DNA of 64,000 bases. Source: Vespula vulgaris (lineage: Eukaryota; Arthropoda; Insecta; Hymenoptera; Vespidae). The notes beneath the pieces are model-generated. The model did no database searches. It saw only the letters and a list, made by a program, of their open reading frames with translations, and had not been told where the DNA came from. Position numbers and translations under genes: made by a program. Below, in pieces: positions 34,591 through 47,498 of the stretch. Within the stretch, counting starts at the first letter, position 1, and each line of letters opens with the position of its first letter. The stretch is from positions 62,001 to 126,000 of the forward strand of contig NC_066600.1 of NCBI RefSeq assembly GCF_905475345.1, in the 5' to 3' direction.

Positions 34591-37565
34591 TCAATAAATG
34601 GCCAGGTTTTGTTTTGCTCTTTTTTGTAAAACGCTACGCGTAAGGGCCAATAGACGATGCCTCTGCTTCAAATTTCTCGCACGGACGTGTTCAGAGGCAA
34701 CTTCTTTCGTATAATTAGCAGGAAACCAACCTTGTTCTCCGTTCAATAGCTTTTCGCCATGATACCAGCCGTCCGTCATTTTTCTCAGTACGTTTATAAC
34801 GTCTCCTGACAAGTACGTACGATTAATAAAATGAAAGTTTTCTTAATAAATAAAATATTTTCATTGCTTACCTGGTTGCAATGAAAGCTCATCGGATTGG
34901 TTCGGCGAATAAGAATACAGAGCCATTACTTGAGGACAGTCCCAGGCTTCGTAAAGCGTTTCCCCGACTGTTTCCCGTTTAGGTGGCGAAATAGCTTCCA
35001 ACCACCTTTCTCTTTCCGTATTGCTTTCACAGGTTAAAACGTATTCGGCTTGTTTACCACAATAATTTTCCAACAGAGTTAACATCATCGCATTGCGACC
35101 AGCGAAGGGCGAGTCTTCGGAAACTGATTCCAAGGCAAGAAGATTTCTTTTGCAAACATCTGTGACGATGTAAGCTTCGTCGTGAGTACTGCAAATGGAA
35201 AGACGAATTCTCTGAGATACGTTTATGCGTATAGGCGTGTTTCTATACACATTCAATAGTTACAGCGGCGAGTTATCATTTTGCCTGGACATACTTGTGT
35301 TTAATCTTTGTGACTAGAAGATAATCTGTAAGTAGGAAAAGGTACAGCGGTGTTTTGTTGAACTTCTTCCCAAATGTAAGCTTATATTCCATATCTGCCT
35401 TCATAGTTAACTGTATAACGGGTCCTCTTTTAATTAAATGTCGATTTTTTAATCCCAACGACTTAATTTTTGGCGAATATTCCAATTTTCTGTAAAGATC
35501 GAATAGAAACTATTACTCCTTCACCCTTTGTCAAAATGAGAGAAACAACAACGCACGAAGAAGAACGGTAAAGTAACGTTACCTCGTTATCGTTTCCATT
35601 TCTGCTTCTTGAGCCGCAGCACGTGCACCCTCGTTACACTCCGACGCGACATAACTGAAAGTCGACAGAACTTTTTCCCACGAGGATCTGTCCGTACTTT
35701 CCATAGATAATTTGGAAAGTACCGCATCGGCCAACAATGGGAGTCTGTAAATTTAAAACAAGTGAAAACTAAATTTGAAACGATACCATTATTTTCTTTT
35801 CTACGTTTGTGCTACGACAAGCATTTTACCTTGTAATACGTTGCATCGGTAACATAAGGAACGAATTTAATGGCAAACTTTGACATTCAGGACGGGACTC
35901 TATTTGCGTGACAGCCTCTACGAATTTGGAGCCTTTCCTCGCTCTTATTCGATCGAAAAGAATTTTTTGTATTAAACAAGTGGAGATAATAATGATAAAA
36001 GATAATAATGATAATGAAACGAAAATGATCAAAATAGAAGGAGAAGGAGAAAGAATGCACGTACGTATTCACCGTTAGATATTGTTACAGTTACCTCAAT
36101 TCTTTCAACGTCGTATCTATTTTAATTTGATTAGAGCAATATCCGACGAATATATCTAAATATTTTCCCGAGTGTTCAAGTAAAATGTCAGGCAAATTTT
36201 GTAAGGTAGGATCTTCCTTCCATATTATTTCTAGATCCGCCAATAATCTTTCCGATGCTTTAATCACAGCAGGTACTCCGGCAAATAGTTTATCTTTTTC
36301 AGAAGCCGTCAAAATTTCATTCGTTAACTCGTGATTTCGAAGAAATTCGTTGTCAAGAACACGAAGCGAATTCAAGTAGGAGGCTTCCGACGTAAGGATC
36401 TCAAACTTGGCTTCTTGTATTTTCTTTTCTTCCGGGGTTAATCTCTCTAGAAAAATGTTGATCGCCGTCATTAAACTATCGAACGTATTACGAGACGATA
36501 ATGTGGATTGTTTTATACGACACGTTGACATCGAATACTCACGTAAGAGTCCGCTACGTACAACTTGCGGCGTTTGACACCACAAGGTTCGTTGTCCTGG
36601 TTTTACAAAATCCGTAGCAAGCGGAGGAGGATTTAAATCTTCTACCTGTAGAAACGAAGATGGATCGTATTGAGCTTTACTTGGATTTCATTGCTATGGA
36701 AAGGGGAACGTAGCTGTCGAAAATGATGCGTATAGAAAGATATATATATATATATATTTTCTTTTTTGTTTACTTCCTCGTATCCATCGGAATCCGATTC
36801 GAAGGCCACGCGTGCAACGGCTGCCTCATAAAATTGATACAAAGGTTCTTGGTCCGCCAAAACGCTGTAGTGATCTAGTAAAATATTTCATAATTCGCGG
36901 GATTTTGGTCAGGTGACGAGAAGCGCATAGATGCGTAGAGGCGCTCTAACTTACCGACGTCTCGAGACGAAGATTCGCAGTCGTTATTAATTTTCGTCGT
37001 ACCAGACCACGCGTACCAATTGGTATTTCCATAAATGGTCTCTTTGGTGGTACCATTATTATTATTATTCCTCGAGGTGCAAATGCCGTTGCTATCGTTT
37101 AGATAAAAGGTCGAAAAACTGGTAAGGTTTTTTCGGAAATGTTTTCTAAAGCTAAAATATTTTCCATTGTCCGGCAGTTGATGGTGTACGTTGGCAAGGT
37201 CCTTGCTTTCTTCGGAAGCTTGCTCTTCCTCGACGAACGTTCTTCTTCGAATTCGACCAAGACTGCCCTTGGTGATGCTCCAGGTTCTTCGTAACATCTT
37301 TATTCTTCTACCCAAAGTTTCCGTCAGACTAGATTCTCTCGGAGGCGGTGGTATCGGTTTCGCGGGAGCCTCCAGGTAAATATTCCCATTAGTAGTATTT
37401 TCACCTCGATCCTTGGCACGAAGATCGGGCCCGTTTACGAGCCCCGTCGTTTCGCTTTCCGAATCCGTACCGAAGTCGTCCGGTTGGCAAAAACGAAGAC
37501 TCTCGTACGTGCTATCTTCCGAGGCGCTTTCTGTTTGATATAGAAATGAGAGAACGGTTAGTTTT

Positions 37566-37601
<36 letters not shown>

Positions 37602-40600
37602 TTATTTCAAGGAACGCTAATTAATCATTAAACTTTATCAATCGTTAAAGAAATTTCGACAAACGAAAGATCAATAAACGTTTCTTATATATAGATTTTA
37701 GATTAGAAGAAGTTAATGTGGCAGAATAATGGGCACCAGTGGACCCAGTATAGAACGTTGAATTCGTCCATCGAAAGTACATCGTGTATGTCGCGTAGAA
37801 GAAAATACGTAGGGGAAACCTTCGTGAACGTAACACGATGCCTCCTGCATATCCGTGTCTTCGTCAAGATCCACGAGTCTCATTTGGACGAGGCCTTGGG
37901 TCTTCGAACCAACGGACTCTCCATCCAATTCCGAATTTTCCGGTGATCTCCATCCCCCTTCCTTTTTTTCCAAATGATTGACCAGTAACAGAGCGGAACC
38001 GGTGATGGCCACTTGAAAATCATTCGTGCAAGGTAAAATCTTTTGATATTTCGTTGCGCATCGAACCACCTATGATTTTCTTTCTTTCTTTCTTTCTTTT
38101 TTTTTGCTTTGCTTTGCTTTTCTTTTTTTCCGAAACGAATAGGGACCGACGCGAGGAAAGAAGAACAAAGACTAGAACATTTCTTCGATATATTTTGTCT
38201 ACGATTCTCAAATATCTCGAGACGTGTCAAGGTCGTTATCGAAGCGATAGCGTCGAAGCCCGTGACCTTTGCGATTTCTTGTTTTTCCTCTTTTTCTACT
38301 GGGACGACTATAAAAAATATATGCATTTCTTTCTTAGTGCGAGAAAGACGGAAATACCTTCGAGAAAGTTGCAACAAGTCCATCGAAATTCCATTCGTCG
38401 AGAAAGACAGAAACGGGGGGAGGGGCAAAGAGGGGAGAGAGAGAGAGAGAGGAATCGCGTCGAGTCACATTCTCTCGCACGGCTTCTCTTACCTTGCGTG
38501 TTCGGCCGTCGTGAGAGCGTCCTTAGACTCTGTCTCATTTCCACGACATTTCGGAATTTCAAACTTTCACGAGCGTTAGAATTGAAGAGAGAAGAAAACG
38601 GCTATATATGTGCGTGCATATATACATATGCATATACATATATATATATATACACACACAAGCACACACACACGCGCGCACGCATACGTACATATGAACG
38701 ATCGCCTGCTTTTTATTGCACCAAGATTTAATAGCAGCTCGAATGAAACTGAAGCGAAGACGAAACGCGCACGGTCCGTTGGCAACCCAACGACGAGAGA
38801 TATGGAAAGCCTCGCGACGCAGAGCCCGGTTCAGCCGTGACTGACAATGAGAGCGCACAAGAAGCGCTTTCACCTTCTACGCCGGACCAATCCACTACGT
38901 TTCCATTCTGCGTGCGCTCCTGTCTTCTTCTGTCTTTCGAATTTCCTTCTTGTTCATTTCCTTTGCGTTTCCATTCTAGGCACGCATTGATATTATACGT
39001 GGTCGATCGTTAAGATTTTTTCTCACATCTTCCTTCGTGTAGTTACGACAATTAAAAAATAGTTGGATCGAGCGAGCAACAGTAGCGAACTCGCTGTGAT
39101 GCAATAAAGACGGAGACGAGAGAGGGAGAGAGAGAGAGAGAGAGAGAGAGACTGACGGATCTGAGGATCCGAGCCTTGGTTCGAACATGCTGGGACTCTA
39201 TGCCACATTGGCGGGTATTTCATATCGCGGACTGTACACAGGTTGCCGTTACGTAAAAGCGATATTTAGTCGTTCCATAGACTTACCGTCAACGACAGAG
39301 TCGTGGCGTGTTCGCGCGGAGCATGCCGAGCTTTTCCTAGATCTCCTCGAACGTCGTCTCTTCCACTTTTTACCGGACCGTTGTCCAGCCTTCTTTTTAG
39401 CCCACGTATTGCACCGTTCGCCATTCTTTTCACTGAAAGCATGAAACGATTCTTTCGACACCGAACCGTTTCTTATGTTTTTTCAAAACACTCGTCGTTG
39501 ATCTTTGATCAACGATCTTTTACCATGTGCAGTCGTGTCGACAGAGGCAAGGTAACGCGTTCGCAAAATCGTCCACGTCCTCCCACTCGGATTCTTTGCC
39601 GTTCGTCAGGATCGTTCCCATAAAAGAGGCGGCCATCATGGAATCCCCATAGAGGCTGTTGACGCGTTCCTCGCCAACGGGAAGACCAACGTCATCGTAA
39701 ATATACTTCTCGTCCTCGGCACCCTCGAGACTGGAATAATCATTGTTAATCGAGCTTCCTTCTTTCTCGTTATCTTCCAACAACGTTTCGACTTTTTCTT
39801 CGATATTATTGAAAATTGGCACCGAAACGTCGTCGTACGTGTCATCCTTCGCGTATCTTCCATCGCCAAGCGTATTTTCTTCGGTGCATGTCGAAGATGG
39901 TCCCACATCGTCGTAATCGTCTTCCTAACGAATAGAGTCTGTTAAACTACGATCGATGATTGTCGTTGAGAGGGAAAAGAAAAAAGAGAAACAAAAAGGG
40001 ATACTGTAGCTACCTGAGGGAAGGACTTGGACAGCGGTGGTCCCACGTCGTCGTACGGTTCCTCGGACCTCTCTTCAAACGTCTCTTCGTCCTTTTCTAC
40101 GAGCGAAGAAGAAAGTCGAGCTTGCTCGTTCTTGTTGTCCAAGAAATTCCTCGTTCGATCGCTCCAAAGAAAACTGACGTTGGTGCGTAATATAGGCTCG
40201 TAAGAAATTCTCGTCTCGCGATCGTCCCTTTCGATTTTCACCGATTGGCAAGGATCCACGAGTTCGGCCGTACGTTCCTCCGCATTGCCTAGGGACGTCC
40301 TTTTTATCTCTACGTAGGCCGCGTTGACATCTAGAAATAGGAAGTAGACCAGTGGCAACCTTGGAAAAGAAAGCTCGAGCTAAGTTTGCGATACGTACGT
40401 CGTACGTCGGTTCCCATAGACGTTTCTTCGCCGACAAGCCGACTTGTACTTTTGCCAACTTCTTTCCCTCGTAGGAGGAGAGGCAAGTTAGCGGATTTTT
40501 CCTCGTGGGTGATAATCGATCGCTCTAATTTCGAGCCGGCGGTCTTTTCATTCGACATCAAGCGCGAATTGGTAGCCGAAGCAACGTGAACGAAGTTCGA

Positions 40601-42033
40601 TGGCGCCGAAATCATGACGTACTTCAATTCGAATCTCGAGAGACTCCTCGGTCGCGAAAAGTCCTGATTCTCTTCGATACTCGTTTCGTCCTTTTCGTCC
40701 AAGGATCTTGCTCGTGAGTCGAACGACGTGGCGAAACGATGATGCTTTTTCTTCTTCTTCGTTGGTTGCTTGTGACGTTTGCCCGGATATCCTGGTACAT
40801 AGTGCAATACGTTTCTAGCAAACTGTCTCTTCTTTTTTTTCTTCTTCTTTTTCTTATTGTTCCGTAGACTATTTTTCTCCTCGTCGCTGGAAAACGATAT
40901 CGACTCTATGTCATACGTCGATTTAGATATTCCCGTGATCTTTTTGCGGTGAAAGCTCTCGTTGACATCGAAGTCACGTTCTACGAAGGCTTCCGGGTAA
41001 CATTGACTTTTAACGTCGACTTTTTCGTAATCCTCCGAAGAATACGAGCAACGTCTCTCCCTGAGGCCACTCGATTCGTTCTTTTTTTCCTCCGAACCGG
41101 CCATTCTCCCCTTTTTGATCTCTTCTTTCAAACGTACACGCTCCTCGTCTTTTTCGCTATCGGTTAGGGTGCTGGTGGCGATCTCGACCGATTCGGCGGC
41201 ACTCTCAAGTGTCTCGTTTCGTCTCGTTTCGACCATCATTTCGATTTTCGCGCGGTATTTTCGAGGTGGGCTGCTCCTGGCTTTAGCCTAGATAAGGAAT
41301 AAATTTCAATTATGCCGTTGACTCGGAAATATCCCTGCGAGAAAAAAAAGAAATTCTTCTTTTCCAAAATGGTATATGACTATCGTAACGATATATCGAT
41401 AGAAAATGAAAACCGTGGACTGGTCAAAACAGGTGGCTGGTGATAATCCGTTCTCGTTCTATTGTTGAAAAAAAGTGCATCATGGGATTACCGTTGCGAA
41501 GACTCGTTCAAAAAATTTGGAGAATTCGTCGGGAAGCTATAACGAAAGTATCATGATCCAGCGCTACGAACATTCCACGGCATATTGATTAAATCGGAAG
41601 GTAGATAAGAGGAAAGGCGTGCGATAAGAAGGCGTTATAACGCAGCGCCGCTCACGTCTTATGTTAGTTTTAACGGTGTTTACCTATTCGCGTATCGCGG
41701 TTAACGTTTGCGGGAGAACACGCGGGCGAATGATAGTAAGATGAGAGAGAGAGAGAGAGAGAGGAGACAAAAGCTGCTTCCATTTTAGAGAAGCCTCCTC
41801 TTCTTTGTACTTCTACGTACCATTAAACCCGTTCGTTTGCTTTCCCGATGGACTAGCCCCGAATCCTTTTTCATCTCCTCCTGCGTCTCGATATCCGTAC
41901 CACCATCGTGAAGTTGCAACGGTAATCTCGCTCTCTTCAAGGCTAAACTATTTACCGTGGGATAAAGAATTTTGTCCGACACCTTTTCGCATCCACGAAG
42001 GGAATCTCTTTTGGAGCTTCTTGTTAAACTCAT
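34591..42033 (-). CDS. Exn: Ephexin-type Rho guanine nucleotide exchange factor
   Basis: Fourteen coding exons modelled on the minus strand: 41821-42033, 40399-41287, 40014-40330, 39524-39924, 39287-39432, 37820-38011, 36955-37530, 36774-36874, 36095-36645, 35830-35943, 35583-35744, 35295-35489, 34872-35188 and 34591-34805, for 1462 residues. Phases fit throughout. The C-terminal half is secure. It has a VAFESDSDGYEEV segment and a DH domain (AKFEILTSEASYLNSLRVLD to LPMQRITRLPLL). The PH domain spans two exons, and the SH3 domain (VMALYSYSPNQSDELSLQPG to GWFPANYTKEV) follows. This is the DH-PH-SH3 order of ephexins, which activate Rho GTPases downstream of Eph receptors at axons and synapses. 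The first six exons are disordered, Lys/Glu-rich and carry repeated Y-D-D-V motifs. Exons 39287-39432 and 37820-38011 rest on splice-site and phase fit only; the latter has weak sites. The 5' half could in principle be a separate gene. Confidence 0.85.
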
Positions 42034-42687
42034 GTCCTCGTCTCATCGATCTCGATCATACTCACGACACTCACGAACGCGCATGTATGTCGGCGTCGAT
42101 TACCTTTGTTTTTAGTTATTTCGTTGAGTTTCTTTATCTTCCTCATATCACGTTTCTCGACGTTGACAAGAACGAATAGCATCGTATAATCGGCGATAAG
42201 TCGTTGATACATATACGATCATCTTTGGATTTTCATTGGACATGATACTACTTTTGTAGATTCTAGTCAGAGTTATCCATTGCAGACGCGATAAGAAAAA
42301 TGATCCTACTATTATCGAAGCACACTTAAACGTTCGGTAAACTTTCGCATTTGGCCTATCCAACGAATAATAATTATAGGATTCGTTCGATTGTATGGAA
42401 AATACGGCAAGTCAAGGCCGCAGGTACCTCGTGGTGCTTTGCGAAAGCACGCAAAGAAATGAACGGACATAAGGAAAATCGTAACCGAGCGTTGATGCGT
42501 GCAACGACGCGACTAAGGCGGTCGCGTTTACGCGTCGCGGTGAAACCTTTGCTCGCTCGTTCACTCGTTCGTGCGTCATCATAGTGTACGATCGTTTGCG
42601 ACGAGCCAATCTCGTACCATCCGCAGCTCCGCTCGATCGCATTCCGGAATGGTCCGCCATTTGCGAGCGAATCGAGCGTGCGTGCGT

Positions 42688-42734
<47 letters not shown>

Positions 42735-43747
42735 GAGAAACTCTCCGTCCCTCAAGCACGAATACATTTACGATCACATTTTATAAGTAATCGTATGGTT
42801 GTAATCGCATTTGACAACAGAGTATAAGTGCATCTCGTCTCTCCTACTACTTTTATTTCTATTTTCGTTCAGAAAAGAATTTATAACTCGATTCGAACGA
42901 CCGCTAAAATTATCCTCCATGATCCAGTACTTTTCCGTTTTTATTTCTTCTTCTTGCCTTGAAGCGGACATTCCATCGAGGTCCGTTGCGTTAGGAAGGT
43001 GTCAAAATACGCTTTCCTTTCCGTTCCTTCGAAACGAATACACGACGTTCGGAATTCTTTCGAAAGGCCATTAAGCAGGCTCGTCGTTTCGTATTTATTT
43101 CTTCCTCTATTTTTATTTTTAAACATATTCGAATTATAAATATATTGTCATACATTCCCTCGAATCGATATCGATGAGATTTTCATAAAAGATTCGGGAT
43201 ACGAAAAGGATGAGAAAATGAAGGATATTTGAAGAGTCATTCGTTGTCGCTTCGTTATGACACTTGTGCGAGAAAGTCGGAGGCTGAGCCAAGAATTCCA
43301 GGGGGGTCTTGAGCGCAGGTGAGTCCGGGATGATGATGTGGCACATTGGCCTCGTTCGCTCGAATAACTTCCCTCGCTGCTATTAGACCGGTTCTCCATA
43401 CGACGATTTTTCCTTACGGAAATCCCGTACGAGTCAGATATAAGACAATCGATCAAGAAATCGATCTATCTGGCGAAACTTCGCGAAGAGAATCATTTCT
43501 TTCCTACGACTTTTCATTTTACTCCTATTAATATAGATAGCAGGGACATCATTTAATGTAATAAACATCGATTTTAAATGCAAAAGTAAATGACGCAATC
43601 TGTACGCGTCATTATGATAATGTGCGCCAGCTTTGCGCATTGTCATCGCCAGTTTTTTTTTTATTAGCAAAAGTTTGCTGAATCGAGGTAAAAGTGGACA
43701 CGCTCAGTCATCGTCGAACTAGCGAATAGTAAATACGATTAAGAGAT
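42034..43747. other. Divergent intergenic region between ephexin and acyl-CoA-binding protein
   Basis: Both promoters are expected here. A GC-richer patch around 42480-42680 contains CpG-rich sequence and a (GC)n/(GA)n tract at 42683-42729. TCAGTC at about 43704 could be an initiator about 43 bases before the ACBP start. Several short open frames are not supported. Confidence 0.5.
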
Positions 43748-44482
43748 ATGTCTCTCGATCAGGTAAATCTTTTCATTTGCTATTTTTCCCACGTTTCTTA
43801 TCGACAAAACGAACATTATATTTTCTATTCAAAATCTTTACGTCGAAACATTTTCTTTCTCTGCTTTCGTTTTGTCTTTCGTGAAAAAACTCAAAACTTG
43901 TTGAAAAAGACGAATATCACGCGCGCGCGCGCGCGCAATCATAAAATATATTTTATCGACGCGTCGATAAAAATGATCGAAGAAGGGTCAAGTATCAAAA
44001 CATTTCTCTTAGCTTTAATAGTGATTATAATGTGTGTAAACGTGGAAACATGTGTATTCGCGCGTATCTTCATTAAACTTAATAAAAACTGGCGTATGTC
44101 GTGAGCGAAAAAAAGTTTATGTCGAATCGAAGAATGATGGATTTTTTAGAAATTCGAAGCAGCCGAAACAGCGGTAAAAGCTCTTACCAAGCGTCCTACC
44201 GACGAAGAACTTTTAGAACTGTACGCCCTTTACAAGCAAGCTACGATAGGGGATTGCGATACACGTAAGTTGTTGCGAGTTTTCGTTACTCCAAAATCTT
44301 CTCCTTTTGCAATTACTTCCAACGTCTTCTCTTTCATGGGAATTCCAGCGAAGCCCGGTATATTCGATTTGAAAGGAAAGGCAAAATGGGAAGCTTGGAA
44401 AAGCAAGAAAGGTAATTCGAAAGAAGCGGCTAAAGAGGCGTACATCAAGCATGTCGGCGAATTGATGGAAAAATATAAATGA
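43748..44482 (+). CDS. Acyl-CoA-binding protein (ACBP/DBI)
   Basis: Three exons, 43748-43762, 44150-44264 and 44349-44482, encode 87 residues, the normal size of this family. The sequence reads MSLDQKFEAAETAVKALTKR, PTDEELLELYALYKQATIGD, then KPGIFDLKGKAKWEAW and a Lys-rich helix ending HVGELMEKYK. The acyl-CoA-binding residues of the four-helix fold are present (YALYKQAT with Tyr and Lys, and KGKAKWEAW). It buffers and transports long-chain acyl-CoA esters in the cytosol. The first exon encodes only five residues, as is common for insect ACBP genes. Confidence 0.96.
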
Positions 44483-46341
44483 TCAGACGACGATTATTCA
44501 ACGAATAATTAAACTTATCGAGCGAATATGAAAATATACGCAGTTATGTAAAATATATACGGTTATGAGAATAGTATAAATAACGTTTTCTTTGGGAAAA
44601 TACGATTATTATGCGTAATAGTTTCTCTTTTTATCCTTTGTCAATATTTTCCTCCTTCCCTCCTCAGATCTTTTTTTCCAAATTATCGTTATCGAATCGA
44701 TCCGACATAGATTGAAATCGATTTATCGCGAGTGAAAAAGTTTGTTTATACGATTAATTATTCTTGTATAAGCGTATAAAAATATCGGACAAACTCCTTC
44801 GTCTTTTTAAAGGACTTTATTAAAGGAAAACGATCCTTTCGATAGTTAAAAGCATATTAGTCTGCGTTTCGCGATCAATGAAAGTCAGTTCTCGATCGAT
44901 CAATGAAAACGTCGTACGTTCATTTCTTTTACCGGTTCCTTCATTAACTTGGAAGAGAAGATGGAAAGAAAAGTTGGACTTTTTCTTCTTCTTCTTTTTT
45001 TTTTTTTTAGAATTTTGTCGAATCAACGAGATATTTTTTGCAATGATAACGACGGATCGAAGAATGTGCTGAGGCGAGACTCGTATCGAAAGTTTAACTC
45101 GAGCCACTTTTTCTCTTCCGAGCGCGTTAAATATCACAAATCTGACTAAACATTTGGCTAACGTTAAAATATAACGCCTGGGTTGCGATCATATAAATAT
45201 TTTCAAATAGATTAGTCGAATAATAGATATTTCAATTTAGTGGAAATTATCGTCTTCTTTTTTATTCGTCCTTGACTCAATCTCGATTCAATCTCTACTT
45301 GCAATCTTGCGAGGATATAAAAGATGTACTCTGTCAACGGGATAGCAAAACAAGACGATAACCCTGACCCAAGGCATAATCACCTGAGAGTTCGTTAAGT
45401 ATTATCGGCCTTTATTATCCTTTCGTGGACTGATTCAGATAACTCGATATTGCAAAATTTAAGATGTTTTCATGTTATACGCGCTAATGATACATTGAAC
45501 CGCTTCGATAAGGCCCATTAATTTCTATTAAAATAATGATTACATCATAAATATAAATCATGTAAAGGAACGTACGTGCACGTAGTTTAATATGAAATTT
45601 TAATTATCGATGAAATTAATCTGTCACGAATACGTTCAAGAATTTTCTTCTGTTTGTTCTGTTCTTAGTTTCTTTGCACTACAACACAGACTTTATGCAG
45701 ATTTCCTTAGGATTTCGTGCATCCTTGCGCAACGACTTAATACCCGTTTAATTCGATATCTCGTATAGTGGGAAAGAAGAAGAGGAAAGGAAACAGAAAA
45801 AGAAAAAAACGCGTAGTTTTAATATTAAGTCGATCGTTGATAGATAACGATTAGATAGATAAAGATCGATCGTGAATCGATAACGATATAATAGTTGTGC
45901 GTGAACGGTCACGGATCAACTTTTTATTAGTTTGGAATTGGTCGAATTCTAAATTGAAAATGAAAAATCTTGTGTAACGTAACCGTGTCGGTTTGGGTTG
46001 CGTCGAACGACGTTCGAACGATGTCCGGCATCCTGCTAGGTTTTTTTCGCGGTACCCTAAGCCGGTAGCAATAGCGATGCAGCAAGCGGAGATAGAGCGC
46101 AACCCGATATAATTAGGGAATAATATAATTATCACGGCTTAACCTTCGATCGGCGGTGTCAGACACGTTTCGCGTAACGTAAACGGGGGATGGTATCGCT
46201 ATTAGATAGCGAAATCGCGGGGGACATGGGTCAGAAAAGCTTGACTCGAGGTCACCGATTATGAGCTCTCTTTGATATGTCTTTGGTATAAAAGTGGTGC
46301 ATAATCCCACCGTGAGCATACGCAATCTTGTATCAGACACA
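44483..46341. other. Intergenic between ACBP and hexamerin 110
   Basis: Contains the ACBP 3' UTR and, at the right end, the hexamerin promoter. Small open frames at 44820-45149 cross a T-run and are not supported. No other gene seen. Confidence 0.55.
46287..46294 (+). promoter_or_regulatory. TATA box of the hexamerin 110 gene
   Basis: TATAAAAG lies 48-55 bases before the hexamerin ATG. With a start site about 30 bases downstream (near 46318) the 5' UTR would be about 24 bases. A strong TATA box fits a highly induced fat-body storage protein gene. Confidence 0.75.
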
Positions 46342-47391
46342 ATGCGGTATACATTCCCTCTATTGACGCTCGTGGCCCTCGGGGCGGCTATAGCTCCGCA
46401 GCAAAAGCAGCGTGCTGGTAAGTAAAAAAATAATTATTTACTTGTTTTCTAAAACTAGTTATAACTTATGCTTCCTGTAAGCATACGTAACGCCTGTAAT
46501 GGCATTATGAGCTCACCTAACTAAAATCTATCTATTTCCGTCGAAAGGAAAACGAAGTCGGACGCCCGAATCTAACATATTCATTTAATTGCAGCGAATC
46601 AAGAACTCCTGCAGAAGCAGCAGAATACCATCGACCTTCTTCAACAGATCACTCAGGATAATATACCAAACCCGCAACTCAATCAACTCGGCCATACCTA
46701 CGACATTGTTGCCAACTCCAATAAGTATAAAAATCCGATAATCGCCGAGTATTACGGCAATGCCGTTAAAGACGGTTTGGTTCAGCCTAGGGGCACTGCC
46801 TTCTCCAACTCTGTCGATCAACTGCGTAAAGAAGCAGCTCTTCTTCAAAAGATCTTATTGGATGCGATCGACTATCAAACTTTCTTGAATACCGCCGCTT
46901 ATGCTCGCGTTAATGTCAACGAAGGACAATTCCTTCAGGTATATTTTCCCATTTTAATACGAATCATCGTTAGAAAATCGTATAAAATGATCATAACGAA
47001 ATGATTTTGTGCCTGATAAAATAGGCCTTCACCGCTGCCGTGTTACAACGTCAAGACACCCAAGGGATAATTTTACCTCCAAGATACGAAATCTTGCCCC
47101 AATACTACTTTGACTCTAGAATCATCCAGGAAGCGGAAAAAATCGGTTCGCAAATTATTCACTCTTCGAACGTTCAAAATGTTGTCATTCCTGTTAACCA
47201 AACCGCATACTTGCCACACGGAGAAGATCAGCTTTCTTACTTCACACATGACGTCGGACTCGCAAATTACTATGCTTACGTTCATCTAGCTAGTAACATC
47301 TTGCAACAGGTAAGCGCGCAATCGTTCCTTTGAAAATCTGTCCAGACTTAAAATTGACTAGTAAAATATTTTTTTTCAGGAACAACAACAA

Positions 47392-47427
<36 letters not shown>

Positions 47428-47467
47428 CAGCAGCATCAGCATCAGCAGCATCAGCAGCAACAACAGG

Positions 47468-47498
<31 letters not shown>

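Noticed and set aside
37880..38428. 182-codon minus-strand Lys/Glu-rich frame
   Set aside because: Out of frame with the ephexin exon it overlaps; it would also cross a CTTT repeat.
42571..42790. Arg/Glu-rich frames over a GC/GA tract
   Set aside because: Simple repeat translated in several frames; region is more likely promoter DNA.
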